Assembly: GCA_017303715.1 (NCBI GenBank)
Contig: JAFLBZ010000008.1
Location: 1 to 64,000, forward strand
Source of the DNA: Rhodothermia bacterium
GTDB taxonomy: Bacteria > Bacteroidota > Rhodothermia > Rhodothermales > UBA2364
DNA: 64,000 bases
Reading direction: 5' to 3'
Positions 1 to 9,751 of the stretch are shown piece by piece (the first letter of the stretch is position 1; each line of letters begins with the position of its first letter). The position numbers were made by a program, and so were the translations under genes. The notes beneath the pieces were generated by a model. That model was not told the DNA's origin, searched no databases, and worked only from the letters and a program-made list of their open reading frames with translations.

Positions 1-74
1 TTGGTTGCCTCTTTACGAACTCGGTCTTCTTCTGCTTCGATTAATTGTTCTAAACATACAAGGCACGTGTCGTA

Positions 75-325
75 AAATCGGCTCAAACTTCGATAGGGTT
101 CTCACTCATTCGAGCAATGCCCAGCATTGTTACTCGCCCACTAATACAAAGTACTGCTTGCAAAATTTGAGTAAGTTGTCGTATATTTTTACGAGACAGA
201 TCGCCTTCTAAAAGGGTCGTTAGGTCGGAAACAGATGTCATTTGTGTCTTCGTTTGTACAAAAACTTATACATGGCATCTGTTTTTTTGTTTTAGGCTCT
301 CACCACAAAGTTGGCTAACATATAG
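75..325 (-). mobile_element. IS fragment, left inverted copy (transposase N-terminus, broken)
   Basis: This segment is an inverted, about 97% identical copy of 10321-10572, with roughly six substitutions and one indel. Read on the minus strand it carries the upstream end of an insertion sequence and the first ~55 codons of its transposase, with ATG at 241-239. A one-base deletion near position 109 shifts the frame and gives an early stop, so the copy is inactive. The protein resembles the N-terminus of IS4/IS701-type transposases (V-T-M-L-G-I-A-R block). Similarity to the other copy stops at about 75. Bases 1-74 continue open in the original frame, but I do not recognise them. Confidence 0.7.
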
Positions 326-804
326 GTAGTTGCATCTCTTTTTTTACAAAGATACGGCAGCAACTTGAAATCATAATTGAGCCTAAAGTTTTTGTTATTC
401 GTTGAGTTAGATCCTTAAGACTAATCTGCTTCTTCCCCAAAATTCTTCAAGTTATTGGCTTTGGACAAGCTCAAGAATTGCATCTCTTCGATAGATTTAC
501 ATCGGAAATTTACCCGTGTAAGATGTTTTGGTCTTCCTTCAAGACGATCGTCTGATTAACCCGAAGCTTAGGTTGAGTGGATGCGTTTTAAACCCATAAC
601 GCCCATTATTACAAAACGAGTTGCCATTTTATCACTGTTGTCAACCATTTTCTTCGAACACGCCTCTTAGCTTCTGAAATGATCTTACCGTAAGCACAAA
701 AAAAGGTTGTTGGAAACATCGCCTCGCGAATTCATGGTTGCTCTTGGAACGGAAATCAAGAAGAGGTCGTAGCTTATGGTGCATAACCCACGAAAATACA
801 TAAC
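326..804. other. Intergenic region without recognisable gene
   Basis: These 479 bases lie between the left IS fragment and the methyltransferase gene. I found no convincing reading frame, tRNA-like fold or strong hairpin on either strand. The stretch may be decayed mobile DNA and probably includes the promoter of the following gene. Confidence 0.5.
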
Positions 805-1602
805 ATGCGCATTAACAATGCAGACTACATAGAATACCTATTGTTGCGGATAGCGCTTTGGTGGCTGAAGCCCTTTTGTACGCCAGAGACCCGAAAGGGG
901 TTGTCGTTAAGACTTACGCATACCGAACAGCAAGCCCTTCATTCCGTCCTCGCCCTGCGCAAACAACTCCAAAACGATTTTACCGAAATACCCATGTTTG
1001 ATTTGGGTAGCGGACGGCGAACCACCACCTTGGATACGGGAACATTTGCCAAACCCCAAACCCGCAGCATCTCCGATTTCCTGAAAAAAGCGTCTGTGAG
1101 ACACGCATGGGGCGTCCTTTTGTTTAGGCTCACGAGGGTCAAACAGCCGGAACGAGTATTGGAATTGGGGACTAATTTGGGTGTTTCTGGCGCATATATC
1201 TTGCAGGCACTTAAGTTGAATGTAGCACCAAATAACAAGCAGCTTATAACCATAGAAGGTAGCCCCCACTTGTCTGAACGAGCGGAGGAACACCTTTCTG
1301 CCCAAGCCTCCAATGTGAATACGCGAGTGGTAACAGGCGCTTTTCAGAGTGTTTTGCCTACTATTTTGGCGGAAAACGACCTGTTTGATCTTGTGTTTTT
1401 GGACGGTCACCACGAATTTGAGGCGACCTTGCGCTACTTTGAGCTTATTGCCCCGCATCTTCGTTCTGGTGCATGGGTTGTTTTTGATGATTTGGAGCCT
1501 TGGTCACCTACTGTTCGTAAAGCCTTTCGCGAAATCCAAAAACGTTACCCACAAGCGCCGATTACGGATTTGCTCAAAATGGGCATTTTGGTCTGGCCGT
1601 AA
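805..1602 (+). CDS. Class I SAM-dependent O-methyltransferase-like protein
   Basis: A 265-residue cytosolic protein with a Rossmann methyltransferase fold. The SAM-binding motif I is the V-L-E-L-G-T-N-L-G-V-S-G block near residues 117-128. An acidic motif II follows (I-T-I-E-G), then D-L-V-F-L-D-G-H-H near residue 195 and a late W-V-V-F-D-D strand. This pattern matches the Methyltransf_24/O-methyltransferase group. The substrate is not evident. The ATG at 805 has only a weak Shine-Dalgarno sequence. The gene stands alone and converges on bshC with 41 bases between stops. The family call is firm; the small-molecule substrate is unknown. Confidence 0.75.
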   Translation: MRINNADYIEYLLLRIALWWLKPFCTPETRKGLSLRLTHTEQQALHSVLALRKQLQNDFTEIPMFDLGSGRRTTTLDTGTFAKPQTRSISDFLKKASVRHAWGVLLFRLTRVKQPERVLELGTNLGVSGAYILQALKLNVAPNNKQLITIEGSPHLSERAEEHLSAQASNVNTRVVTGAFQSVLPTILAENDLFDLVFLDGHHEFEATLRYFELIAPHLRSGAWVVFDDLEPWSPTVRKAFREIQKRYPQAPITDLLKMGILVWP

Positions 1603-1643
1603 GACATGTCCCAAAGACGGAATTTTATGGGATTGAGGATACA

Positions 1644-3290
1644 TCAGAGTTCAATCACCTGATGTGCTTGTGTCTCCACGTCAAGTTTGTCTAAGAGCAG
1701 GGTTATCAAATCTGTTCCGTATTTATTTAGGAAGTACAAAAACGAGACATTTCTTTCTTGGAGGCCGTCGGGAAACAGGGCTAAGCGGGCTTTCCAAACT
1801 TGATCCCGCAAGGCATCGTAATTTCTTTTTTCTGCTTGGAGTACTCGTTTACGGAGTTTCTCCAACTCGTTGAAAAGATTGGTTCGGGTAGCTTCTACCG
1901 CCCGATCTAATGAGCCATCTTGTGCGATAACCAATGGCTTGAGTTGATCCATCTCTGTTGCCAAAACCTGTAGAGTACTATCAAATACCGCATCCATTTT
2001 ACCATTAGAAAACCTTTTTACAAGATTTTGGAAATACGTATCAACGTTTCCGGCCAAGTCTGGCCAGTGCAATTGGTTACGATCTACAATTTTCCGTACT
2101 CGTGGTTCCATTAGTGTGGCGCTGGCACGCGGGAATATAATGGGCATAGGTGTGCCGCTCCATTCATAGACCTTTTTGAATTGTGCAAAATAAGCCACTT
2201 CTCCGGGGCCACCCACATAGACTGCTGTTGGAAGCAGGAAATCTTGCATTTGCGGTCTAAGGACAACATTTGGGCTAAAACAAGTGGGGTGAGCTGCTAT
2301 TTCGGCCAGGAGTTCTTCCTCCGTAAAAGTCCGGTGATGGCCTTTTAGCTGGTAGCCGCTTTCGACTGGCTCGATGGCATAGCGAGTTCCTTCGTGGACA
2401 TAAAAAAGGTTCACCAAACGAGGTGCTACCTGCGCATGAAAGCCTGCCGCAAGCAATTCGTTGGAGGTGGTGGAAAGTGCCTGGTATAAGGAATCTTTCT
2501 CCTGAATGGCTTTTTGGAACAGAGGGATGGATAGTGTTTTAAGTGCAGGATCGTCTGGCGAAATCATGACCAAGCCTGTTCCAGCAAAAAGTTTACAGAG
2601 TAAACGCGCAAAGGCAACACAAAACGTAGCACCCGGCAAATATTCTGAACGGATCAGCGCCATGAGTTCTGCCCGAAAATCCGTCGGCATTAAAGCTGCT
2701 TCGACCTCGGCCAAAACCTCATTGATTTGTTCGCTAAAGGCGATGCGTCCGACGGGGCCAAGATTGCCTTTTTCGGGCAAAATGTGGCCTGTATAGGCAA
2801 TTTTGTTTAGCTCTGTTTGGCTTGGAATATTCAAATACGCTGCTTCGGGGAGGTCATGGTCTTCGCTTTCTAACCAAAAAACGGGGACTACGGGCTTTCC
2901 AGTTTTTTTCGTTAGCTTGCGTGCTAATTGAATGGTTGTGATGGTTTTGTATAGCGTATAGAGTGGCCCTCCAGCCAATCCTAATTGTTGTCCGGTGACA
3001 ATAACTGCCGCTTCAGGGTGCTGCAATTGGTCAATATTGCTGCGAGAAGCAACATCAGCGTGGAAAAGTTCTGCTTGTCGGTGTAGCGCGAGAACCAAAT
3101 TGTCTCGGTCTCTGGGGTGTGTCACAGTCCGTTGCACAAGGTCTTGTACATCAGTATCATCGGCAGGATTTCCGCCAAAGTAGCCCGACAACGCCTCATA
3201 GTTCGTGACATAGGTGCGGAAAAGCGGTGCAAAACCGGAGAGTTCAGAAAACGGGAGTGTCATGTGAGAAGATGGAAAACGGTTGGACAT
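1644..3290 (-). CDS. bshC: Bacillithiol biosynthesis cysteine-adding enzyme BshC
   Basis: A 548-residue protein matching BshC, which joins cysteine to glucosaminyl-malate in the last step of bacillithiol synthesis. Visible family marks are V-T-G-Q-Q-L-G-L-A-G-G-P-L-Y-T-L-Y-K near residues 96-113, F-W-L-E-S-E-D-H-D near 136-144 and P-T-A-V-Y-V-G-G-P-G-E-V-A-Y near residue 350. A coiled-coil-like C-terminal third follows, as is usual. The length is normal for the family. bshA and bshB are not in this window, so the rest of the pathway must lie elsewhere. The protein is cytosolic and probably transcribed on its own. Confidence 0.93.
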   Translation of the reverse strand: MSNRFPSSHMTLPFSELSGFAPLFRTYVTNYEALSGYFGGNPADDTDVQDLVQRTVTHPRDRDNLVLALHRQAELFHADVASRSNIDQLQHPEAAVIVTGQQLGLAGGPLYTLYKTITTIQLARKLTKKTGKPVVPVFWLESEDHDLPEAAYLNIPSQTELNKIAYTGHILPEKGNLGPVGRIAFSEQINEVLAEVEAALMPTDFRAELMALIRSEYLPGATFCVAFARLLCKLFAGTGLVMISPDDPALKTLSIPLFQKAIQEKDSLYQALSTTSNELLAAGFHAQVAPRLVNLFYVHEGTRYAIEPVESGYQLKGHHRTFTEEELLAEIAAHPTCFSPNVVLRPQMQDFLLPTAVYVGGPGEVAYFAQFKKVYEWSGTPMPIIFPRASATLMEPRVRKIVDRNQLHWPDLAGNVDTYFQNLVKRFSNGKMDAVFDSTLQVLATEMDQLKPLVIAQDGSLDRAVEATRTNLFNELEKLRKRVLQAEKRNYDALRDQVWKARLALFPDGLQERNVSFLYFLNKYGTDLITLLLDKLDVETQAHQVIEL

Positions 3291-3408
3291 ACGCTGCTTG
3301 TTCGTGAAACCTATCGTATATCGTGAAAGCGACGGACAAAAGCGGCTTGCACGCCATAGTACGGTAGAGGTTTCAGAAGAAGTGTTTTTTGAAAAATATT
3401 CCCAGTAT

Positions 3409-4212
3409 CTATTTTCCCGTTTCTATGGCCTTTCGTGCAATCCGATCTACCAAGCGAGGTGCAATGAGTTTTACCCATAAGCCCAGTTTTCCTCTTGTGG
3501 TCATGACCAATTCTCGTTTTCGTGAACGGGTGGCGGCCAGGATTTGGCGGGCACATTCTTCAGCCGTCATCACCTCTCCCTCTTTTACCGGACTATCGCC
3601 AATCGGTTTACCGTCTGGGCCAATCGCTCTCCCACGAATATCCGATTTCACAAAGCCGGGGTAGATCATGGTGACATCAACACCTTGTGGTGCCAATTCC
3701 ACCCGAAGTGAGTCGAAAAACCCCGCCATAGCGTGCTTAGTAGCGGCATAAATACTGCGTGTAGGCACACCTGTTTTTCCCGTAAGGCTGGAAACACCAA
3801 CAATTTGGCCTTTGGCCTTCTTAAGGTATGGTAATGCGTAATAGGTACACCATACACTACCCCAGAAGTTTACCTCCATTAAGTGCGGCAGGGCTTCCGG
3901 ATTGGTGATTTCGTCGAAATTTGCCCACATCGTTACGCCTGCATTGTTGATGAGGAGGTCTATCTGGCCAAAGGTCTCAATCGTTTCTTGAATCAAGGTG
4001 GAACAAGCCTCGCGGATACTTACATCTAAGGCAACGACCAAGGTTTGCGCCCCTTTTTTGGCACAGAGGGCTTCTGTCTCTTGCAATTTAGCAAGGTTGC
4101 GGGCGGCCAAAACCAATTTTGCACCTTGGTCTGCCAATTGTAGGGCAAGGGCTTTTCCAATACCGGAAGATGCACCTGTTAGTACAACCACTTTGTCTTT
4201 AAAGGCATTCAT
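3409..4212 (-). CDS. Short-chain dehydrogenase/reductase (SDR family)
   Basis: A classical SDR oxidoreductase. From the chosen start it has about 267 residues, beginning M-N-A-F-K-D-K just before the first Rossmann strand; an upstream Met at 4263 would add 17 residues without family similarity. Seen are the cofactor motif T-G-A-S-S-G-I-G, the N-N-A-G motif, a catalytic Ser in V-G-V-S-S-L and the active-site Y-A-A-T-K. The R-N segment after strand 2 suggests NADP(H) preference (inference). The substrate is unknown. The C-terminus is basic and may associate with membrane. It follows the M1 peptidase gene on the same strand after a 117-base gap. Confidence 0.85.
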   Translation of the reverse strand: MNAFKDKVVVLTGASSGIGKALALQLADQGAKLVLAARNLAKLQETEALCAKKGAQTLVVALDVSIREACSTLIQETIETFGQIDLLINNAGVTMWANFDEITNPEALPHLMEVNFWGSVWCTYYALPYLKKAKGQIVGVSSLTGKTGVPTRSIYAATKHAMAGFFDSLRVELAPQGVDVTMIYPGFVKSDIRGRAIGPDGKPIGDSPVKEGEVMTAEECARQILAATRSRKRELVMTTRGKLGLWVKLIAPRLVDRIARKAIETGK

Positions 4213-4329
4213 GGGCTTGAGAACACGTTTGATGTTTCGGGAAGATACAAAATTGATCCACAAACACGATCTTGCTTGTGGTCAAACCCTTTTGATGCGG
4301 TGGAATAACGGGTGAGCGTCATTTGCAAA

Positions 4330-6537
4330 TCACTTTTTTGATGATGGTTTTTTTACCATCTGTATTGCATCGTTGGCTGCTGACTGAAGGATATTTCGGG
4401 GCGAAGGTGAGGCAAGTGCCGCCGATAAAAGCGGGATATCCGATAGATCGCCACATGAACCGAGTGCACGCAAAATTTCGGCTTGAACCAAATAGCTTTT
4501 CTCGGTTTTGTACATCAACCGTAGTTGCTTGGCGTGTATCTTTTGTTTCGTTGCGGCAATTCCCCGAACCGCAGAAACCCGTACCCGCGAATGTGCATCA
4601 CTGAGTTGGGTAAGGAAAAAGTCGGTGTAGGCAATAGGGTTATTGGTTCCTACAAAAACATTGGTTATGGCCTGACGAACACCCCAGAACGTGTTCAAGC
4701 GTGCTTCTTCTCTCAAAACTGCTGCATGTTCGTCTAAATTTTTACCAAAATGTTCTATAGCCAAGATTTGGTCGCGAAAGTTACTACTCTTGAGCAGCGA
4801 CAGCCATTCCTCCTTTGAAAGAACATACCTAAGCTGCATTGGAATGGTCATGAAGCGATCAAAATTAACGGTGGGTTTACCACTGAAGGTATTTTTTATG
4901 AGGGTTGAGGTTAAATAATAGGTGGAATCCGCCTTCGAGATTTCCAATGGAATGCTGACAGTACCGTTCGTAAAGTTTAGCAAAATATGTGTTTTTAGTT
5001 TAAACAAAGGGATGGCTGCTGAAACGTCTTGAAGTTGCCGAATCCTTAGTTTAAGCTGCAAATCGGAGGCATCCCATTCATACGAAACTTCGAGTGAGGG
5101 ATGTCCGGCATGATCAATCCATTGATCCATAAATCCATCAAAGTTCATCCCCGTTGCGTCTTTTATGGCATCTTTCAGATTCTCGGTGGTAACTGGCTGA
5201 AAGGCATGACGTTGCAAAAGGAGCGAAATCGCCCGCGTAAAATGATCTTCGCCCATCAAATTGCGCAGATAGTGCAATACGAGCGATCCCTTGTTGTAGG
5301 TGTGACGGTCAAAGTGTTCATTGGGCAATGCAAAACCCCTATATCGAATGGGGCGTAGGTACTTGGTGTTGGCTTCCTGTAAATAGCCATTCCATTTGTC
5401 CAAACGATATTTTTCCCCTTCTTTATCGCCCAAGGACGCTCGGATGTAGTCGTTTTCGGCAAAGGTAGCAAAACTTTCGTTCAGCCATGTTTCAGGCCAG
5501 CTTCTAGCTGTGACCAAGTTGCCAAACCATTGGTGTGCCGCCTCGTGCGCAACTAACCAGTGACTTGGGAAGTCGAGGTCTGCCCGCTCGTCATGAATGG
5601 TACTTTCCCCCACAACCGTTGCTGCTGTGCTTTCTGCACCACCTCCAATCCCCGGTATGGTGATTTGGTCGTAGCGATCCCATGGAAACGCCATTCCAAA
5701 AAGGCGCTCCATAAACGCCATGATTTGAGGCGTTTGGTTAAAAGACCGAAGTGCATCCGGAACAGCTTTGGGATAAACCCAATACGCCAGAGACAAGGTT
5801 CCATAGGTTTGGCGTACCGCTTGATAATCACCAACAACCAAAACAGAAAGGTAGGTGGAGTGGGGTTTCTCTTGTCTCCAATGTGCCGTTCTTGTTCCGT
5901 CGTGTACAGTTTCCGAGACCAATGCGCCATTAGAAATGGCCTGCATATTGGCTGGCACATGTGCAATAAGTTCCTGACTCGCTTTGTCATTGGGTGTATC
6001 GTTACACGGGAACCAGTGGCGTGCGCCTTCGGGAAAAGAAAGCGTATTTGCCAACCTCGGACGGGTACCATTGGCATCCTTGAAGGTTAAACCTAAATCA
6101 TAATCGGCAGACATCCCAAACTGTGTAGGAATTGGTTTTACACCTTTTGCTTCGTAGCGAATCACCACGGATAAGGTATCGTTGTATGATAACGCCCTCT
6201 CCAAATCAATAACCAAGCCGCCTTGCCGGCGTTCAGAAGAAGGGGTAAAGGCAAACGTTAGAGGCTGCTTGTGGATATTTTGTACCTCCATAACTGAAAA
6301 GGTTTCAGCATCCAATTCCAACTGCTGAACACGATCTTGTAAGGCACGTAACTGAATGGTCGTCTCTCCATAAAATGCGTTCTGCTCAAAGTCCAACTTT
6401 AGTTCAATCTTGTAATGTAATACATCGTATGGGCGTGTTTTTTCTGGTACAAGGTCTCCTTGGTACAGTACTTTAGGTTGTGCAGAAACCAAACCAAAGG
6501 CCCCCAAAAAGCCCATGACAAGATAAATTTGTTTCAT
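4330..6537 (-). CDS. Secreted M1-family metalloaminopeptidase
   Basis: About 735 residues from the M-K-Q start, which directly precedes a signal peptide ending near V-S-A-Q; four codons further upstream is another ATG. The gluzincin zinc site is intact as H-E-A-A-H followed 18 residues later by the Glu of W-L-N-E-S-F-A. The later Y-N-K-G-S-L-V-L-H-Y carries the expected transition-state Tyr. The exopeptidase motif that is normally G-x-M-E-N reads G-G-A-E-S: the N-terminus-binding Glu is kept, but Met and Asn are changed. A helical HEAT-like C-terminal part follows. It is co-directional with the M24 peptidase upstream, only 18 bases away, and both are probably periplasmic peptide-degrading enzymes. 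Confidence 0.9.
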   Translation of the reverse strand: MKQIYLVMGFLGAFGLVSAQPKVLYQGDLVPEKTRPYDVLHYKIELKLDFEQNAFYGETTIQLRALQDRVQQLELDAETFSVMEVQNIHKQPLTFAFTPSSERRQGGLVIDLERALSYNDTLSVVIRYEAKGVKPIPTQFGMSADYDLGLTFKDANGTRPRLANTLSFPEGARHWFPCNDTPNDKASQELIAHVPANMQAISNGALVSETVHDGTRTAHWRQEKPHSTYLSVLVVGDYQAVRQTYGTLSLAYWVYPKAVPDALRSFNQTPQIMAFMERLFGMAFPWDRYDQITIPGIGGGAESTAATVVGESTIHDERADLDFPSHWLVAHEAAHQWFGNLVTARSWPETWLNESFATFAENDYIRASLGDKEGEKYRLDKWNGYLQEANTKYLRPIRYRGFALPNEHFDRHTYNKGSLVLHYLRNLMGEDHFTRAISLLLQRHAFQPVTTENLKDAIKDATGMNFDGFMDQWIDHAGHPSLEVSYEWDASDLQLKLRIRQLQDVSAAIPLFKLKTHILLNFTNGTVSIPLEISKADSTYYLTSTLIKNTFSGKPTVNFDRFMTIPMQLRYVLSKEEWLSLLKSSNFRDQILAIEHFGKNLDEHAAVLREEARLNTFWGVRQAITNVFVGTNNPIAYTDFFLTQLSDAHSRVRVSAVRGIAATKQKIHAKQLRLMYKTEKSYLVQAEILRALGSCGDLSDIPLLSAALASPSPRNILQSAANDAIQMVKKPSSKK

Positions 6538-6555
6538 GATGATCCACAATAAAGG

Positions 6556-7983
6556 TTATTTTTGGGGATTGAGGGCTTTCCGAAATTGCACAATACCCAC
6601 TTCTCGGACGGTGGCTTCTATTTCTTCGATGGTGGTTGGCATAAAATCGGTAAAGTTTTCTACACCATTTTCTGTGACCACCACAACTTCTTCCATTCGG
6701 ACATAGAGCAACTCTTCTGGAACCCAGATCATCGGATCTACCGAGAATACCATCCCTTTTTGTAGGGGCTTTGCCCGATAATTTGCCGCATCATGCACAC
6801 TCATGCCCACACCATGCGAGAGGTGGCCGCGAAACGCCAACGCATTACGGACGGCGACCTCGTACTCTGGTTTAGACCAATTCTGTGATTCGATATAGCG
6901 GCGCATCTCGTCGGCTGCCGAATCCATTACCTCATTACTGGTTCGGTTCGGTTTAATTTGTTTTAGGAGTGCGTTTCGATAGGCAATGATAAAACCATAC
7001 AATTCGCGTTGCCCCGCACTAAATTTCCCATTCACTGGCCACATTCTTGTTATATCCGAGGTATAGTAACGGTAATCAGGCGCATAATCCAACAACACCA
7101 AATCACCATCTTTGAGCGGCGCATCATTATGGAAATAGTGTCCCATCCAAGCATTCTTGCCTCCACCCACAATTGCAGAATAACCTTCCCGCCGTGCGCC
7201 ATTGAGTTGGAAAATGTATCGAGCAGCGGCTTCAAGTTGATATTCATAAACACCAACCTCGGTAGAGCGCATTGCTTCAATAACCCCATGCGCTGCTAAC
7301 CGAGAAGCCTTGCGGATTAATTCGATCTCACGCGCCGATTTTATCATACGCATTTCATCCAATACTGGCGAGAGATCTTTAATTTCTAATTGCGGATACC
7401 GTTTTTTGAGCAAATCAATAAACCAACCTTCGCGCGAGGGCCTGCCATCCCAAGGATCCGCAGCATTGTTTGCAAAAGCCGCCAAAGATTGATCTCGTGC
7501 ATCATTTCCGATCTCTGCTGGACTAAAGGGCGTGTAAATCATTGGCATTGGCTGTCTAACCAAATTACTCCAAACCCAGTCTCTGCCTAATTGCTCTACA
7601 GCCCAAACACTGAAAACACCCGTCTTTTCGCGCACCTCGGTTGCATCTTCGGCGGAAAGTCGCTTGCCCTCGTTACGTTCGCGTGCATAGTCGCGATGTG
7701 GCAGATACAAAGTGGCACGACGGGAGCGGCCATCCAATACCAAGTACGAATTTGGAGTCTCAAGACCACATAAATAGTAAAAGTCATTCGATTGTCTAAA
7801 AACGCGGTAATCTAATGGCTCGGCGGCAGACTGGATAATGGCTATATTCTGCCCAATTTTATCGTAAATTTTGTCCCAACGTGCTGCAAACTCTTCCGGT
7901 GGAAAGTCTGTTTGATAACGGACTTCGTTTTGTGCAAACAAAATGGAGGGAAAAAACAAAAGGAGGAAAAAAGACCTGAGCAT
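6556..7983 (-). CDS. Secreted Xaa-Pro aminopeptidase (M24B, aminopeptidase P type)
   Basis: About 475 residues from the M-L-R-S-F-F start, which opens a clear signal peptide ending L-F-A-Q; a Met 17 codons upstream would place non-signal sequence before it. It has the N-terminal creatinase-like domain and the C-terminal pita-bread fold. Metal ligands are visible: two Asp eleven residues apart (L-L-D-Y to S-D-I-T-R), His in G-H-L-S-H-G-V-G, and Glu in V-R-M-E-E-V. It removes N-terminal residues before proline. It is the first gene of a two-peptidase unit with the M1 enzyme. The short spacing suggests one transcript serving envelope peptide turnover. Confidence 0.9.
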   Translation of the reverse strand: MLRSFFLLLFFPSILFAQNEVRYQTDFPPEEFAARWDKIYDKIGQNIAIIQSAAEPLDYRVFRQSNDFYYLCGLETPNSYLVLDGRSRRATLYLPHRDYARERNEGKRLSAEDATEVREKTGVFSVWAVEQLGRDWVWSNLVRQPMPMIYTPFSPAEIGNDARDQSLAAFANNAADPWDGRPSREGWFIDLLKKRYPQLEIKDLSPVLDEMRMIKSAREIELIRKASRLAAHGVIEAMRSTEVGVYEYQLEAAARYIFQLNGARREGYSAIVGGGKNAWMGHYFHNDAPLKDGDLVLLDYAPDYRYYTSDITRMWPVNGKFSAGQRELYGFIIAYRNALLKQIKPNRTSNEVMDSAADEMRRYIESQNWSKPEYEVAVRNALAFRGHLSHGVGMSVHDAANYRAKPLQKGMVFSVDPMIWVPEELLYVRMEEVVVVTENGVENFTDFMPTTIEEIEATVREVGIVQFRKALNPQK

Positions 7984-8392
7984 TGAGGGCGTGATTAAAA
8001 TGAACAAAATGTGAACACGGTGAAGATACAACAAAAAACATGAGATATGGCGGTATGGATATACACGGAGTGGTTTCAGAGTTGGTTTATAAGAACTTAG
8101 ACAAGCGAAGTGGCTACCTTATAAGAGTATAGTGCCACGTGCGCAGGAGAATACCGATGAGGAATTAAGTGGGGCTTAGCTCGGCTATCTTTATAGCGTA
8201 GAGGCTTTTGCCCAATCACATTGTCTTGTATTCTGCACAAAAAACAATCCCTATTTTAGTTTGGACGCCCCAATTACCGTCTGTTTTTTAGTGAATGAAT
8301 AGCCTTTAAACGTATAAAAATTAAGGTGAAAAACAAAATCTTGTTACTTATGACGATATCTGACATCCCTGCAACGTATTTTATAGCAAAAA
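7984..8392. other. Divergent intergenic region before radA and the peptidase pair
   Basis: About 400 bases separate the minus-strand peptidase genes from radA on the plus strand. The region must hold promoters in both directions. I see no gene, tRNA or convincing hairpin; the last 130 bases before radA are AT-rich. Confidence 0.5.
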
Positions 8393-9751
8393 ATGGCAAA
8401 GCAAAAAACTCGATTTGCCTGTCAGGAGTGTGGCTACGAGACGGCCCGCTGGCAAGGAAACTGCCCCGGTTGTGGGAACTGGAACACGTTGGTTGAAGAA
8501 AAACCACGAACCGAAGTAAAAGCGTCGGTCATTCGTCCAGCATTTGCACAACAGATTAAACCTAAACCCTTGCGCGATTACGAGATAACAGAGGAAATCC
8601 GGTTAAAAACAGGGGTTTTGGAGTTTGACCGTGTCATGGGAGGTGGGATTATGCAAAGCTCTATCACCCTCATTGCAGGAGATCCGGGCATTGGGAAAAG
8701 TACCCTTATGACCGAGATGGGGAAGTATCTGGATCAGTCCCGTATTCTTTATGTGACGGGCGAGGAATCGGGCAGGCAAGTAAAGTTGCGAGCAGAACGT
8801 CTGGGCGTGAAAGGGGATGGGTTTCTACTCTTTCCGGAAACCAATATAGAGGAAATCATAGCCGCTGTACAGGAGGCGGAGCCGGATGTAATGATTGTGG
8901 ATTCTATCCAGACCGTATTTCGTCCCGACCTAACAAGTGCGCCCGGCTCGGTCTCGCAGGTGCGGGAATCGGCGGCGGCACTAATGCACTTAACAAAATC
9001 CCTGCCGATGGCCACTTTTATCGTAGGTCATGTCACCAAAACGGGGGAAATTGCCGGCCCACGCCTCTTGGAGCACATGGTGGATACGGTTTTGTACTTT
9101 GAGGGCGACCGCCATCATTCGTATAGAATTTTACGAACGGTGAAAAACCGATTTGGATCAACCAACGAAATTGGCTTGTTTGAGATGCGCGAGACGGGGT
9201 TACGACAGGTGGAAAATCCTTCCGAAATATTCCTCTCCGAACGGCGTTACGGACAAAGCGGATCGGTGGTGGTGTGTTCCATAGAAGGTTCTCGGCCACT
9301 TCTGGTGGAAATTCAGGCACTTGTTTCGGATTCAAGCTATGGCGTACCACAACGCACAACAACGGGTTTTGATAATCGTCGTTTGCAAATGCTATTGGCG
9401 GTATTGGAGAAACGCGAAGGCTGGCAATTAGGCAAGCAAGACGTGTTTTTGAACGTAGCGGGTGGTGTTCGGTTGGAGGAACCAGCGGTAGATTTGGGCG
9501 TGCTTGTGGCTGTAGCATCCAGCTTCCGAGATGTTCCCGCAGATTCTGGAACCGTTCTGATCGGCGAGGTAGGCTTGGGCGGTGAACTTCGGACGGTGAG
9601 CCATGTGGAACGCCGACTAAACGAGGCGGCAAAACTTGGATTTGAGCGGGTGGTCTTGCCTAAAACCAACCTAAAAGGTATTAGCCGCCCCGATGGTATA
9701 GAAGTTATTGGCGTGGAGCGGCTTTCGGAGGTGTTGGACTTGGCTGTCTGA
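8393..9751 (+). CDS. radA: DNA repair protein RadA (Sms)
   Basis: A 452-residue RadA/Sms protein that promotes branch migration and processing of recombination intermediates. Seen in order are an N-terminal C4 zinc finger (C-Q-E-C ... C-P-G-C), a RecA-type Walker A at residues 96-104 (G-D-P-G-I-G-K-S-T), the Walker B strand V-M-I-V-D-S, the family-specific K-N-R-F-G motif and a C-terminal Lon-protease-like domain. Length and order are canonical. The zinc finger begins almost at the ATG, which supports the start. The stop codon directly abuts the stop of the convergent cupin gene. Confidence 0.96.
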   Translation: MAKQKTRFACQECGYETARWQGNCPGCGNWNTLVEEKPRTEVKASVIRPAFAQQIKPKPLRDYEITEEIRLKTGVLEFDRVMGGGIMQSSITLIAGDPGIGKSTLMTEMGKYLDQSRILYVTGEESGRQVKLRAERLGVKGDGFLLFPETNIEEIIAAVQEAEPDVMIVDSIQTVFRPDLTSAPGSVSQVRESAAALMHLTKSLPMATFIVGHVTKTGEIAGPRLLEHMVDTVLYFEGDRHHSYRILRTVKNRFGSTNEIGLFEMRETGLRQVENPSEIFLSERRYGQSGSVVVCSIEGSRPLLVEIQALVSDSSYGVPQRTTTGFDNRRLQMLLAVLEKREGWQLGKQDVFLNVAGGVRLEEPAVDLGVLVAVASSFRDVPADSGTVLIGEVGLGGELRTVSHVERRLNEAAKLGFERVVLPKTNLKGISRPDGIEVIGVERLSEVLDLAV

